64,000 nucleotides of DNA, taken from Streptomyces sp. R44 (GTDB taxonomy: Bacteria > Actinomycetota > Actinomycetes > Streptomycetales > Streptomycetaceae). The DNA lies in assembly GCF_041053105.1 (NCBI RefSeq), contig NZ_CP163444.1:2046001-2110000 (forward strand), written 5' to 3'. The notes under the pieces are model-generated. The model searched no databases. It saw only the letters and a list, made by a program, of their open reading frames with translations, and was not told the origin of the DNA. This document shows positions 27,809 through 36,350 of the stretch, in pieces. The position numbers were made by a program, and so were the translations under genes. Position 1 is the first letter of the stretch, and each line of letters begins with the position of its first letter.

Positions 27809-30367
27809 CTACTTGCGCATGACCTCCGGCTCGTGGCGGCGCAGCAGCCGCGCCACGAGGACGCAGCAGACGGTCGCCATGAACAGCTGGATGCCGAGGT
27901 CGAGGCTCCACTGGCCGACCGTGTGCTCCCACAGCGGGTCGGTGTTCGTGGGGTCCTTGTGGTCCCACGGCGGCATCAAGTGCGCCAGGTCGAGGGTGGT
28001 GCCGGCGCCGGCGATGCCCCAGCGGGAGGGCATGAGCCAGGCGAACTGCTCCAGGCCGGGCGAGCCGTACACCTGGAAGAGGATGCCGGTGAACACGACC
28101 TGGATGATCGCGAACATGACGAGCAGCGGCATGGTCTTCTCGGCGGTCTTCACCAGCGCGGAGATGACCAGGCCGACCATCATCGAGGTCAGGCCGAGCG
28201 CGATGACCTGGATGCACAGCTCGGCGGCCGGCGGCATGAACAGGCCTTCTTCGGGCAGCGCGCGGGTGGAGAAGCCGATGCCGCAGATGATCACGCCCTG
28301 GAAGGCGGTGATCAGGCCGAGGACGATGACCTTGGACATCAGGTACGCGGAGCGGGACAGGCCGACGGCGCGCTCCCGCTCGTAGATGACCCGTTCCTTG
28401 ATCAGCTCTCGGACGGAGTTGGCCGCGCCGGAGAAGCACATGCCGACCGCGAGGATCAGCATGATCGTGCCGGCGTCGCCGTTGAAGCGGGACGGCGGCG
28501 TGGGCTTGCCGAGGCCGAAGTCGGCGGGGATGACGACGGACACGGCGCCGAGGACGGCCGGCAGGATCACCATGAGGGCCATGAAGCCCTTGTCGGAGGC
28601 GATCACCGACACGTAGCGGCGGATCAGGGTCCACAGCTGCGAGCCCCAGCCCTGCGGCTTCGGCGGGCGGGCCATGGCCTGCTGCGGCATCTGGACGGGC
28701 TGCGCGGCGACGGCGTCGATGTCCGCGGCGTACATCTGGTAGTGCTGCGAGCCCTTCCAGCGGCCCGCCCAGTCGTAGTCGCGGTAGTTCTCGAAGGCGG
28801 AGAAGACGTCGGCCCAGGTGGAGTAGCCGAAGAAGTTCAGCGCCTCCTCCGGCGGGCCGAAGTACGCCACGGAACCGCCGGGCGCCATGACGAGCAGCTT
28901 GTCGCAGAGACCCAGCTCGGCCACCGAGTGGGTGACGACGAGGACCGTGCGGCCGTCGTCCGCGAGGCCGCGGAGCAGCTGCATGACGTCGCGGTCCATG
29001 CCCGGGTCGAGGCCGGAGGTCGGCTCGTCCAGGAAGATCAGCGAGGGCTTGGTGAGGAGCTCCAGGGCGACGGAGACGCGCTTGCGCTGGCCACCGGAGA
29101 GGGAGGTGACCTTCTTCTCCTTGTGGATGTCGAGCTTGAGCTCGCGCAGCACCTCGTCGATGCGGGCCTCGCGCTCGGCCGTGGCGGTGTCGCCGGGGAA
29201 GCGGAGCTTGGCCGCGTACCGCAGCGCCTTCACGACGGTCAGTTCCTTGTGCAGGATGTCGTCCTGCGGGACGAGACCGATGCGCTGGCGCAGCTCGGCG
29301 AACTGCTTGTAGAGGCTTCGGTTGTCGTAGAGGACGTCGCCCTCGTTGGCCGGGCGGTAGCCGGTCAGCGCCTTGAGCAGGGTGGACTTGCCGGAGCCGG
29401 ACGGGCCGATGACGCCGATCAGCGACTTCTCCGGGACGCCGAAGGTGACGTCCTTGAGGATCTGCTTGCCGCCGTCGACCGTGACCGTGAGGTGGCGGGC
29501 CGAGAAGGAGACCGAGCCGGTGTCGACGAACTCTTCCAGCTGCCCGCCGACGATGCGGAAGGTCGAGTGGCCGACGCCGACGATGTCCTGCGGGCCGAGG
29601 AGGGCGGTGCCGCCCTTGGCGATCGGCTGGCCGTTGACGTACGTGCCGTTGTGCGAGCCGAGGTCGCGGATCTCGAAGCGGCCGTCGGGCGTCGCGTGGA
29701 ACTCGGCGTGGTGCCGCGAGACCTGGAGGTCGGAGACGACCAGTTCGTTCTCGAGGGCACGGCCGATGCGCATCACGCGGCCGAGGTCCAGCTGGTAGAA
29801 GGTCGTCGGGCTGCGGTGGTCGCCGTAGGGCGACGGACCGCCCGCGGCGCCGCCGGGGTGCCCCTGCGCGGGCCCCTGCTGGTGCGGCACCTGCTGGTGG
29901 GCGGGCGGCTGCTGGGCCGGCTGCTGCCAGCCCTGCTGCGGCGGCGCCTGGTGCGTGGCCCAGTCGGCCTGGGCCGCGCCGGCCCCGGCGGCCTGGTGCG
30001 CGGGCGCCTGCTGGACCGGGGCCTGCTGCTGGGGCACCTGCTGCTGCGGGGCCTGCTGCGGCGCGGCGGCCGCGCCGGTGGCGGCGAGATTCAGCCGCGG
30101 CCCGTCGGTCGCGTTGCCGAGGTGGACGGCCGAGCCGGGGCCGATCTCCACCTGGTGGATCCTCTGGCCCTGGAGGAAGGTGCCGTTCGTGGAGCCGTGG
30201 TCCTCGATGACCCAGCTCCGGCCGCCCCAGCTGATGGTGGCGTGGCGCCACGAGACCCTGGCGTCGTCGATGACCAGGTCACCCTGAGGGTCCCTGCCCA
30301 GGGTGTACGACCGGGACGGATCGAGCGTCCAGGTCCTGCCGTTCAATTCCAGTACGAGTTCTGGCAC
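27809..30367 (-). CDS. FHA-domain ABC transporter (ATPase and ABCG-type permease fused), Rv1747-like
   Basis: The 852-residue protein has two FHA phosphothreonine-binding domains (about 1-95 with STNGT 59-63; about 195-275 with SRHH 217-220 and HNGT 239-242) joined by a Gln/Pro/Ala linker (100-185), then an ABC ATPase (GPSGSGKST 321-329, LSGGQ 423-427, LIFLDEP 443-449, His480) and a six-helix ABC2 membrane domain (about 600-852). This is the order of mycobacterial Rv1747, an exporter controlled by Ser/Thr kinases. The GTG at 30367 gives the conserved PELVLELNGRTW start. Substrate unknown. Confidence 0.92.
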   Translation of the reverse strand: MPELVLELNGRTWTLDPSRSYTLGRDPQGDLVIDDARVSWRHATISWGGRSWVIEDHGSTNGTFLQGQRIHQVEIGPGSAVHLGNATDGPRLNLAATGAAAAPQQAPQQQVPQQQAPVQQAPAHQAAGAGAAQADWATHQAPPQQGWQQPAQQPPAHQQVPHQQGPAQGHPGGAAGGPSPYGDHRSPTTFYQLDLGRVMRIGRALENELVVSDLQVSRHHAEFHATPDGRFEIRDLGSHNGTYVNGQPIAKGGTALLGPQDIVGVGHSTFRIVGGQLEEFVDTGSVSFSARHLTVTVDGGKQILKDVTFGVPEKSLIGVIGPSGSGKSTLLKALTGYRPANEGDVLYDNRSLYKQFAELRQRIGLVPQDDILHKELTVVKALRYAAKLRFPGDTATAEREARIDEVLRELKLDIHKEKKVTSLSGGQRKRVSVALELLTKPSLIFLDEPTSGLDPGMDRDVMQLLRGLADDGRTVLVVTHSVAELGLCDKLLVMAPGGSVAYFGPPEEALNFFGYSTWADVFSAFENYRDYDWAGRWKGSQHYQMYAADIDAVAAQPVQMPQQAMARPPKPQGWGSQLWTLIRRYVSVIASDKGFMALMVILPAVLGAVSVVIPADFGLGKPTPPSRFNGDAGTIMLILAVGMCFSGAANSVRELIKERVIYERERAVGLSRSAYLMSKVIVLGLITAFQGVIICGIGFSTRALPEEGLFMPPAAELCIQVIALGLTSMMVGLVISALVKTAEKTMPLLVMFAIIQVVFTGILFQVYGSPGLEQFAWLMPSRWGIAGAGTTLDLAHLMPPWDHKDPTNTDPLWEHTVGQWSLDLGIQLFMATVCCVLVARLLRRHEPEVMRK

Positions 30368-30587
30368 TCCATGCCCCACTACTTGTCCCCCGATGTACCC
30401 CCGTCTTCGGGAGTCCAGGGATGGCGAATCATCCTGGGGAACTATTTCAGGCCCGGTCCCGTCTCGGAAAGTCGGGCCGCGTGAAGACCTTCGGGGCAAG
30501 CCCGGGACGAGCCCCGCACCACTCGGGTGTCCGCAGGGCGGGACGGGGGCTCGGGTGACACACGGTGCCCGATACGGTGGAACCACC

Positions 30588-31805
30588 ATGAGCGCATCGC
30601 AGACCTCAGACGTTCCCACCCTTCTCGTCAAGATCTTCGGGAAGGACCGTCCCGGGATCACCGCGGGACTCTTCGACACCCTCGCCGCCTACTCCGTCGA
30701 CGTCGTGGACATCGAACAGGTGGTCTCCCGCGGCCGCCTCGTCCTGTGCGCGCTCGTCACCGAGCCGACGGTCGCCTCGCAGGGCGAGCTCCGGGCCACC
30801 ATCCACAGCTGGGCCGAGTCGCTGAAGCTCCAGGCCGAGATCATCTCCGGCACGGGCGACAACCGTCCCCGTGGCGAGGGACGCTCGCACGTCACCGTGC
30901 TCGGCCACCCGCTGACCGCAGAGCAGACGGCGGCCATAGCGGCGAGGATCGCGGAGACCGGCGGCAACATCGACCGCATCTTCCGCCTCGCGAAGTACCC
31001 GGTGACGGCGGTCGAGTTCGCCGTCTCGGGCTGCGCGACCGAGCCGCTGCGGACCGCCCTCGCCACGGAGGCGCACTCCGTCGGCGTCGACGTGGCCGTG
31101 GTCTCCGCCGGTCTGCACCGGCGGGCCCAGCGGCTCGTGGTCATGGACGTCGACTCGACCCTGATCCAGGACGAGGTGATCGAGCTCTTCGCCGCGCACG
31201 CGGGCTGCGAGGACAAGGTCGCCGAGGTGACGGCGGCGGCGATGCGCGGCGAGCTGGACTTCGAGCAGTCGCTGCACGCGCGCGTGGAGCTGCTCGCGGG
31301 TCTCGACGCCTCGGTGGTCGACAAGGTCCGTGCCGAGGTGCGGCTGACGCCCGGCGCCCGGACCCTGATCCGCACGCTCAAGCGGCTCGGCTACCAGGTG
31401 GGTGTGGTCTCCGGCGGGTTCACGCAGGTCACCGACGATCTGAAGGAGCGGCTCGGGCTCGACTTCGCCTCGGCCAACACCCTGGAGATCGTGGACGGGA
31501 AGCTCACGGGCCGGGTGACCGGAGAGATCGTCGACCGGGCGGGCAAGGCGCGGCTGCTGCGCCGGTTCGCCACGGAGGCGGGGGTGCCGCTGGCGCAGAC
31601 GGTGGCGATCGGCGACGGGGCCAACGACCTGGACATGCTGAACGCGGCCGGGCTCGGGGTGGCGTTCAACGCGAAGCCGGTCGTGCGTCAGGCGGCCCAC
31701 ACGGCGGTGAACGTGCCGTTCCTGGACACCGTGCTGTATCTGCTGGGCATCACGCGCGAAGAGGTCGAGGCCGCGGACATCGGCGAGGAGGACCTGCCGC
31801 ACTGA
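30588..31805 (+). CDS. serB: Phosphoserine phosphatase SerB with N-terminal ACT domains
   Basis: SerB makes L-serine from phosphoserine. The 405-residue product has two ACT-type regulatory domains (about 10-88 and 98-175) and a HAD domain with the nucleophile DVDST (187-191), VVSGGF motif II and GDGANDLDM motif III. The ACT domains bind amino acids in homologues such as mycobacterial SerB2. ATG 30588 is preferred; upstream frame is antisense to the FHA-ABC gene. The two genes are divergent with a 220-bp gap. Confidence 0.95.
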   Translation: MSASQTSDVPTLLVKIFGKDRPGITAGLFDTLAAYSVDVVDIEQVVSRGRLVLCALVTEPTVASQGELRATIHSWAESLKLQAEIISGTGDNRPRGEGRSHVTVLGHPLTAEQTAAIAARIAETGGNIDRIFRLAKYPVTAVEFAVSGCATEPLRTALATEAHSVGVDVAVVSAGLHRRAQRLVVMDVDSTLIQDEVIELFAAHAGCEDKVAEVTAAAMRGELDFEQSLHARVELLAGLDASVVDKVRAEVRLTPGARTLIRTLKRLGYQVGVVSGGFTQVTDDLKERLGLDFASANTLEIVDGKLTGRVTGEIVDRAGKARLLRRFATEAGVPLAQTVAIGDGANDLDMLNAAGLGVAFNAKPVVRQAAHTAVNVPFLDTVLYLLGITREEVEAADIGEEDLPH

Positions 31806-31822
31806 GCGGTGGAGGTACGGAG

Positions 31823-31856
31823 GAGGGCCCGGGTGTCGGTCGACGCCCGGGCCCTC
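31823..31856. terminator. Intrinsic terminator between serB and sixA
   Basis: GAGGGCCCGGG (31823-31833) pairs with CCCGGGCCCTC (31846-31856), with further pairing inside; it sits between the two convergent genes. Confidence 0.82.
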
Positions 31857-31882
31857 CCTCGTACGAGATCAGGAGTACGAGA

Positions 31883-32401
31883 TCAGGCGTTCGGGCTCCA
31901 GAAGTGGACGAGACGGCCGACGCCGTGCTCCACGGACTTCCAGGAGCCGTTGAAGGTGATGACGGCGAAGGCGGAGGTCGGGAAGCCGCTGCGGTTCATC
32001 CGGGCGAGGGTGTCGCCCTCGGCACCGCCGGCGAGGGCGTCCGCGAGGGCGTGCATGCCGGGGTTGTGGCCGATGAGCAGGAGGTTGTTCACGGTGTCCG
32101 GGGTCTCGTTGACCAGGGCGATGAGCTCGCCGAGCGAGGCCTCGTACATCCGCTCCTCGTACACCGTCCTGGGGCGCACGGGCAGCTCGTGGACGGCCAG
32201 CTTCCAGGTCTCACGGGTGCGGAGGGCGGTCGAACAGAGGGCCAGGTCGAAGGCGATGCCGCTGTCGGCGAGCTTGCGGCCGGCCACCGGGGCGTCCTTG
32301 CGGCCTCGGTCGGCGAGCGGTCGCTCGTGGTCGGACGAGTCGTTCCAGTCTGCCTTCGCGTGCCGGAGCACCACGATGCTGCGGGGTGTATCGACGCTCA
32401 T
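31883..32401 (-). CDS. sixA: SixA-type phosphohistidine phosphatase (histidine phosphatase superfamily)
   Basis: The 172-residue product has the phosphate-binding RHAKADW motif (Arg13-His14), ERPLADRGRKDAP and the second catalytic His in LLLIGHNPGMH (about 109-119). SixA removes phosphate from phosphohistidine on proteins (for example NPr in E. coli); here the target is unknown. It is a single gene, convergent with serB. Confidence 0.9.
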   Translation of the reverse strand: MSVDTPRSIVVLRHAKADWNDSSDHERPLADRGRKDAPVAGRKLADSGIAFDLALCSTALRTRETWKLAVHELPVRPRTVYEERMYEASLGELIALVNETPDTVNNLLLIGHNPGMHALADALAGGAEGDTLARMNRSGFPTSAFAVITFNGSWKSVEHGVGRLVHFWSPNA

Positions 32402-32436
32402 GGTCCACAGCTTCGCACGAAACAGGCCACTCCGAC

Positions 32437-32640
32437 TCAGAGAGAGAGCGTTTGCCAGACGTGCTCCAGGACCCGGCCGACCGCCGGGTCACCCGTGGTC
32501 GCGCCGGCCTCACCCGGCCCGGCCATGAGGACCAGGAGAGCGAGGAAGGCGGCCGCGGGGAGGGCGAGGGCCCACCAGGGCAGCCGGGTGTCGACGCCGG
32601 TGGTCGTGGTCCGGATGCCGGGGTGCGTGGGGGCCGACAT
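32437..32640 (-). CDS. Small single-pass membrane protein (67 aa)
   Basis: The product has a hydrophilic N-terminus (SAPTHPGIRTTTTGVDTR), one membrane helix (about 21-41, LPWWALALPAAAFLALLVLM) and an Ala/Gly tail ending in HVWQTLSL. I recognise no family. ATG 32640 has GGAGG about 5-7 nt upstream. It lies 36 bp upstream of sixA in the same direction and may be cotranscribed with it. Confidence 0.7.
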   Translation of the reverse strand: MSAPTHPGIRTTTTGVDTRLPWWALALPAAAFLALLVLMAGPGEAGATTGDPAVGRVLEHVWQTLSL

Positions 32641-32796
32641 GGCCGCCTCCGTGGGTGAGTTCCGCGCTTTCGCCTGTGTCACCAACGTACGGATCGCGCT
32701 TCCTCCGGCACATCCGGTGATCCACCCACTTCACCCTGAGTCCCACCCCCTAGGGGATGCGGGGGTTACCCCCACCCCCGGGGGCCGACGCCCGGC

Positions 32797-32913
32797 TCAC
32801 GGGGAGGCGAAGGTGGCGATGACGGCGATGACCACCGAGATGCCGAGCATCGCGCCGAGCACGATGAGCAGCTTCTTCTGGCCGTTCTGGGGGTTGGGTT
32901 CGAGGACTGGCAT
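32797..32913 (-). CDS. 38-residue membrane microprotein, SGM_5486 family
   Basis: The product begins MPVLEPNPQNGQKK and continues with one hydrophobic helix (residues 15-35, LLIVLGAMLGISVVIAVIAT). It matches my memory of the SGM_5486 family of transporter-associated small proteins. It starts 17 bp after the MFS transporter stop on the same strand, so it is in that operon and likely a partner of the transporter. Too short for ordinary gene finding. Confidence 0.8.
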   Translation of the reverse strand: MPVLEPNPQNGQKKLLIVLGAMLGISVVIAVIATFASP

Positions 32914-32930
32914 GGGAACAGTCTTACATC

Positions 32931-34256
32931 TCAGCATTCGTCCTCGACCGTCCGGTCCCTGCCCGCCAGGGTTCCGACGATCATCTGCGGCACCATCAGT
33001 CCGCCCATGAGGGCGATGGGCAGTCCCCAGCCGCCGCTGTGCTGGTAGAGCACGCCGACGAGGAGGGGGCCGGGGATCGAGATCAGGTAGCCGACGCTCT
33101 GCGCGAAGGCGGAGAGCCGGACGACGCCGGCGCCGGTGCGCGAGCGCATGCCGATCATCGTGAGGGCGAGCGGGAAGGAGCAGTTGGAGATGCCGAGGAG
33201 GACGGCCCAGACCCAGGCTCCGGCGGCGGGGGCCAGGAAGAGTCCGGTGTAGCCGGTGAGTCCGCACAGGCCGAGGGCGACGACGATCGGGCCCTGGTTC
33301 TTCATCCGGGTCGCGAGGCGGGGGATGACGAAGGCGAGCGGGACGCCCATGACCATGGTGACGGCGAGGAGCACGCCCGCGGTGGTGGCGGGGACGCCGG
33401 AGTCGCGGAAGATCTGCGGCATCCAGCCCATGGTGATGTAGGCGCCGGTGGCCTGGAGGCCGAAGAAGACGCCGAGCGCCCAGGCGGTGCGGCTGCGGGT
33501 GATCCGCGGCGCGGGGGCCTGCGGTGCGCGGGTCTGCGAGGCCGGGCTCCGCGGTCCCTCGGGTGCGGCGGCGGCCGGGGGCGCCGTGTCGGCGTCGCGG
33601 TCGCGCAGGAGCGGCAGCCAGGGCAGCACGGCGAGCGCGGCGAGGACCGCCCAGACGCCCAGGCCGAGGCGCCAGCCGCCGCCGAGGGCGTCGGTCATGG
33701 GGACGGTCGCGGCCGCGGCGACGGACGTGCCCAGGGCGAGCGCCATGGAGTAGAGGCCGGTCATGCTGCCGACACGGTCGGGGAAGTACCGCTTGACGAT
33801 CACCGGCATCAGGACGTTGCTGACGGCGATGCCCATGAGGGCGAGGGCGCTGGCGGCCAGGAAGGCGGCGGTGCCGGACGCGAAGGGCCTCAGGACGAGG
33901 CCGGTGAAGATCGCGGCCATGCCCGCGCAGACGACGGCGGCGGGGCCGAAGCGGCGGGCGAGGCGGGGGGCGGTGATGCCGAAGACCGCGAAGCAGAGCG
34001 GCGGGACGGAGGTGAGGACGCCGGCGACGGTGCCGCTCATGTGGAGGTCGGCGCTGACCTCTTCGAGGAGGGCGCCGAGGCTGGTGATGGCGGGGCGCAG
34101 GTTGAGCGCGGCCAGGACGAGTCCGACGGCGACGACGCCGAGGGCCCAGCGGCGTGCCGGGGCGGCACGGTCCGGTGCGGGAGAATCGCCGGCGGTGGCG
34201 GGGCCTCCGGACGGCGCGGTCGCGGCGGGGTCGAGGGTCTTCTGCTCGTCGGACAT
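32931..34256 (-). CDS. MFS transporter, CynX/NimT-like
   Basis: The 441-residue protein has a Pro/Ala-rich cytosolic N-tail (about 1-35) and 12 predicted helices, with LNLRPAITSLGALLEEV in helix 1, typical of the CynX/NimT (cyanate/2-nitroimidazole) MFS group. A disordered Pro/Ala loop (about 218-250) separates the six-helix halves. The substrate is unknown. It is divergent from the FadR-type regulator across a 63-bp operator region, and should be its target. Confidence 0.92.
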   Translation of the reverse strand: MSDEQKTLDPAATAPSGGPATAGDSPAPDRAAPARRWALGVVAVGLVLAALNLRPAITSLGALLEEVSADLHMSGTVAGVLTSVPPLCFAVFGITAPRLARRFGPAAVVCAGMAAIFTGLVLRPFASGTAAFLAASALALMGIAVSNVLMPVIVKRYFPDRVGSMTGLYSMALALGTSVAAAATVPMTDALGGGWRLGLGVWAVLAALAVLPWLPLLRDRDADTAPPAAAAPEGPRSPASQTRAPQAPAPRITRSRTAWALGVFFGLQATGAYITMGWMPQIFRDSGVPATTAGVLLAVTMVMGVPLAFVIPRLATRMKNQGPIVVALGLCGLTGYTGLFLAPAAGAWVWAVLLGISNCSFPLALTMIGMRSRTGAGVVRLSAFAQSVGYLISIPGPLLVGVLYQHSGGWGLPIALMGGLMVPQMIVGTLAGRDRTVEDEC

Positions 34257-34280
34257 GAGGCCATCATAGAATCATGGGAT

Positions 34281-34296
34281 GATTGGTTGTCCAATC
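34281..34296. promoter_or_regulatory. Operator palindrome for the FadR-type regulator
   Basis: GATTGGTTGTCCAATC is a perfect inverted repeat (6-bp arms, 4-nt spacer) in the middle of the 63-bp gap between the divergent MFS and GntR/FadR genes. FadR-group regulators commonly bind TTGGTNNNCCAA-like sites. It is 25 bp from the MFS start and 24 bp from the regulator start, so it could control both. Confidence 0.78.
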
Positions 34297-34319
34297 TCGA
34301 ACCAACGGGAAGGCGTTCC

Positions 34320-35030
34320 ATGGCCCTCGGTCACCCCCGGCGCACCGGTCTCTCCGATCAGGTGATCGCCGAACTGCGGAACCAGATCACCTCCGGCGAG
34401 TGGCCGGTGGGTTCGCGCATCCCGACCGAACCCGAACTGGTCGAGCAGCTCGGCGTCGCCCGCAACACGGTGCGCGAGGCGGTCCGCGCGCTCGCGCACA
34501 ACGGCCTGCTCGACATCCGCCAGGGCTCCGGGACGTACGTCGTCGCCACCAGCGAACTGGCGGGCGTCATGCACCGGCGCTTCGCCGGCTCCGACCCCCG
34601 GCACGTCGCCGAGCTGCGCTCCACCCTTGAGTCCGCCGCGGCCCGGTTCGCGGCCGAGCGGCGCACGGAGCGGGACCTGAAGCAGCTGGACGCGCTGCTC
34701 GGGCGGCGTGAGGAGGCGTGGGAGTCGGGGGACGCGGAGCGGTTCGTGACGGTCGACGCGGCCTTCCACCACGCGGTCGTCGCCGCCTCGGGCAACGAGG
34801 TGCTGACGGAGCTCTACGCGGACCTGGGCGATCTGCTGCGGGACTGGCTGCGCGACGACGTGGGGCAGGTGCTGCGGCCGGAGAACCACATGGACCACGC
34901 GCGCCTGGTGGACGCGATCCGCGAGGGCGATGCCGAGCGGGCCGGCACGGAGGCGGCCGGCTACCCCTTCATGTGCCTCAGGAGTCCCGTACCGGAAGAG
35001 AGCCCTGCACCGAAGACGAACCAGCAGTAG
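34320..35030 (+). CDS. FadR-family GntR transcriptional regulator
   Basis: The 236-residue product has an N-terminal winged HTH (LSDQVIAELRNQITSGEWPVGSRIPTEPELVEQLGVARNTVREAVRAL, residues 11-60) and a C-terminal FCD ligand domain (DAAFHHAVVAASGN and HARLVDAIREGDAE), the binding domain for organic acids. It is divergent from, and probably regulates, the MFS transporter. Its last 53 bp overlap the end of the oppositely oriented secreted-protein gene. Confidence 0.92.
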   Translation: MALGHPRRTGLSDQVIAELRNQITSGEWPVGSRIPTEPELVEQLGVARNTVREAVRALAHNGLLDIRQGSGTYVVATSELAGVMHRRFAGSDPRHVAELRSTLESAAARFAAERRTERDLKQLDALLGRREEAWESGDAERFVTVDAAFHHAVVAASGNEVLTELYADLGDLLRDWLRDDVGQVLRPENHMDHARLVDAIREGDAERAGTEAAGYPFMCLRSPVPEESPAPKTNQQ

Positions 35031-35409
35031 CCGGATCCGCGGGCTCGTGCGTGATCCAGGCCGACCGGACCTCCTTCCAGCAGCGGCCGGTGACCTGGGC
35101 GTAGTCGGCGGGTTCGACCTCCACGGGGGCGCTGTCGCTGTCGACGTCCCACCAGCGCTCGCACTCCACATGGAGGCGGATCCGGTCGGTGCGGGGGTAC
35201 GGATTGCTGCAGTGCGCGGTGACGCGGGAGCCCTCGACGACGGTGCGGCAGGAGGCCCCGAAGTTCTCCGGCTCCGGTGCCGTCGGGGCTGCGGCCGGGA
35301 ACTCCTCGGCCGGGGCGGGAGCGGCCCGCAGCTCGGTGGCCACGAACGTCCCGGTGATCAGAACGGCGACGGAGGCGAACGCCCCGAAGCCCTGACGTAT
35401 CGCGCGCAT
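34978..35409 (-). CDS. Secreted hypothetical protein (143 aa)
   Basis: The product has a signal-peptide-like N-terminus (MRAIRQGFGAFASVAVLITG), a Pro/Ala/Glu linker and a compact domain with three Cys (Cys in GASCRTVV, TAHCSNPYP and HVECERWW, plus GRCWKEV), likely disulphide-bonded. No family recognised. Its 3' end overlaps the regulator gene's end by 53 bp in convergent orientation. Confidence 0.75.
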   Translation of the reverse strand: MRAIRQGFGAFASVAVLITGTFVATELRAAPAPAEEFPAAAPTAPEPENFGASCRTVVEGSRVTAHCSNPYPRTDRIRLHVECERWWDVDSDSAPVEVEPADYAQVTGRCWKEVRSAWITHEPADPATAGSSSVQGSLPVRDS

Positions 35410-35510
35410 GCCCGTACCTCCTCCCCGTCAGCAGCAGAACATCACGCTCTGCCTCAGTCTGGGGTCATTCGGGCTACTTTTCGACCCGTGCAGGAGTTGC
35501 GGAACGGCGA

Positions 35511-35550
35511 GGGCCGTGTGTCCGCCACCGGGGCGGACACACGGCCCTTT
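35511..35550. terminator. Intrinsic terminator of the fabG-fabI operon
   Basis: A 16-bp perfect inverted repeat (35511-35526 with 35532-35547, loop ACCGG) lies downstream of fabI. Confidence 0.88.
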
Positions 35551-35568
35551 CCTGCGTGTCGCGAGCGG

Positions 35569-36345
35569 TTACGCGCCGATGGCGTGCAGACCGCCGTCGA
35601 CGTGGATGATCTCGCCCGTGGTCTTCGGGAACCAGTCGGAGAGGAGCGCGACGATGCCGCGGCCGGCCGGCTCCGGGTCCGCGAGGTCCCAGGCCAGCGG
35701 GGAGCGGGTGTCCCAGACCGAGGCCAGCTCGCCGAAGCCCGGGATGGACTTCGCGGCCATGGAGCCGAGCGGGCCCGCCGAGATCAGGTTGCAGCGGATG
35801 TCCTGCTTGCCGAGGTCGCGCGCCATGTAGCGGCTGGTGGCCTCCAGGGCGGCCTTGGCCGGGCCCATCCAGTCGTACTGCGGCCAGGCGAACTGCGCGT
35901 CGAAGGTGAGGCCGACGACCGAACCGCCCTCGGACATCAGCGGGAGCAGCGCCATGGTCAGCGACTTCAGGGAGAAGGCGGAGACGTGCATGGCGGTGGC
36001 CACGGACTCGAACGGCGTGTTCAGGAAGTTGCCGCCGAGCGCGTCCTGCGGCGCGAAGCCGATGGAGTGCACGATGCCGTCGAGGCGGTCGCCCAGGTGC
36101 TCGCGGACCTGGCCCTCCAGGCGGGCGAGGTGCTCGTCGTTGGAGACGTCGAGCTCCAGGACCTTGACCTTGTCGGGCTGGGGCAGCTTCTTGGCGATGC
36201 GCTCGGTCAGCGTCGGCCGGGGCCAGGCGGTGAGGATGATCTCCGCACCCTGCTCCTGGGCCAGCTTCGCGGCGTGGAAGGCGATGGAGGACTCCATCAG
36301 CACACCGGTGATGAGGATGCGCTTGCCCTCGAGAATTCCGCTCAT
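35569..36345 (-). CDS. fabI: Enoyl-ACP reductase (FabI/InhA type)
   Basis: This enzyme catalyses the last, NADH-dependent reduction in each type II fatty acid synthesis cycle. The 258-residue product has ITGVLMESSIAFHAA at the cofactor site, SIGFAPQ, and the InhA-like active site with Phe149, Tyr157 and Lys164 (Tyr-x6-Lys). ATG 36345 lies 5 bp after the fabG stop, so the two are one transcription unit. FabG makes the 3-hydroxyacyl-ACP that, after dehydration, FabI reduces. Confidence 0.96.
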   Translation of the reverse strand: MSGILEGKRILITGVLMESSIAFHAAKLAQEQGAEIILTAWPRPTLTERIAKKLPQPDKVKVLELDVSNDEHLARLEGQVREHLGDRLDGIVHSIGFAPQDALGGNFLNTPFESVATAMHVSAFSLKSLTMALLPLMSEGGSVVGLTFDAQFAWPQYDWMGPAKAALEATSRYMARDLGKQDIRCNLISAGPLGSMAAKSIPGFGELASVWDTRSPLAWDLADPEPAGRGIVALLSDWFPKTTGEIIHVDGGLHAIGA

Positions 36346-36350
36346 GGTGA

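Noticed and set aside
27711..30251. Frame of 846 codons on the lower strand, out of phase with the FHA-ABC gene
   Set aside because: High GC gives long open shadows; the overlapping frame has clear FHA and ABC motifs and the shadow has none.
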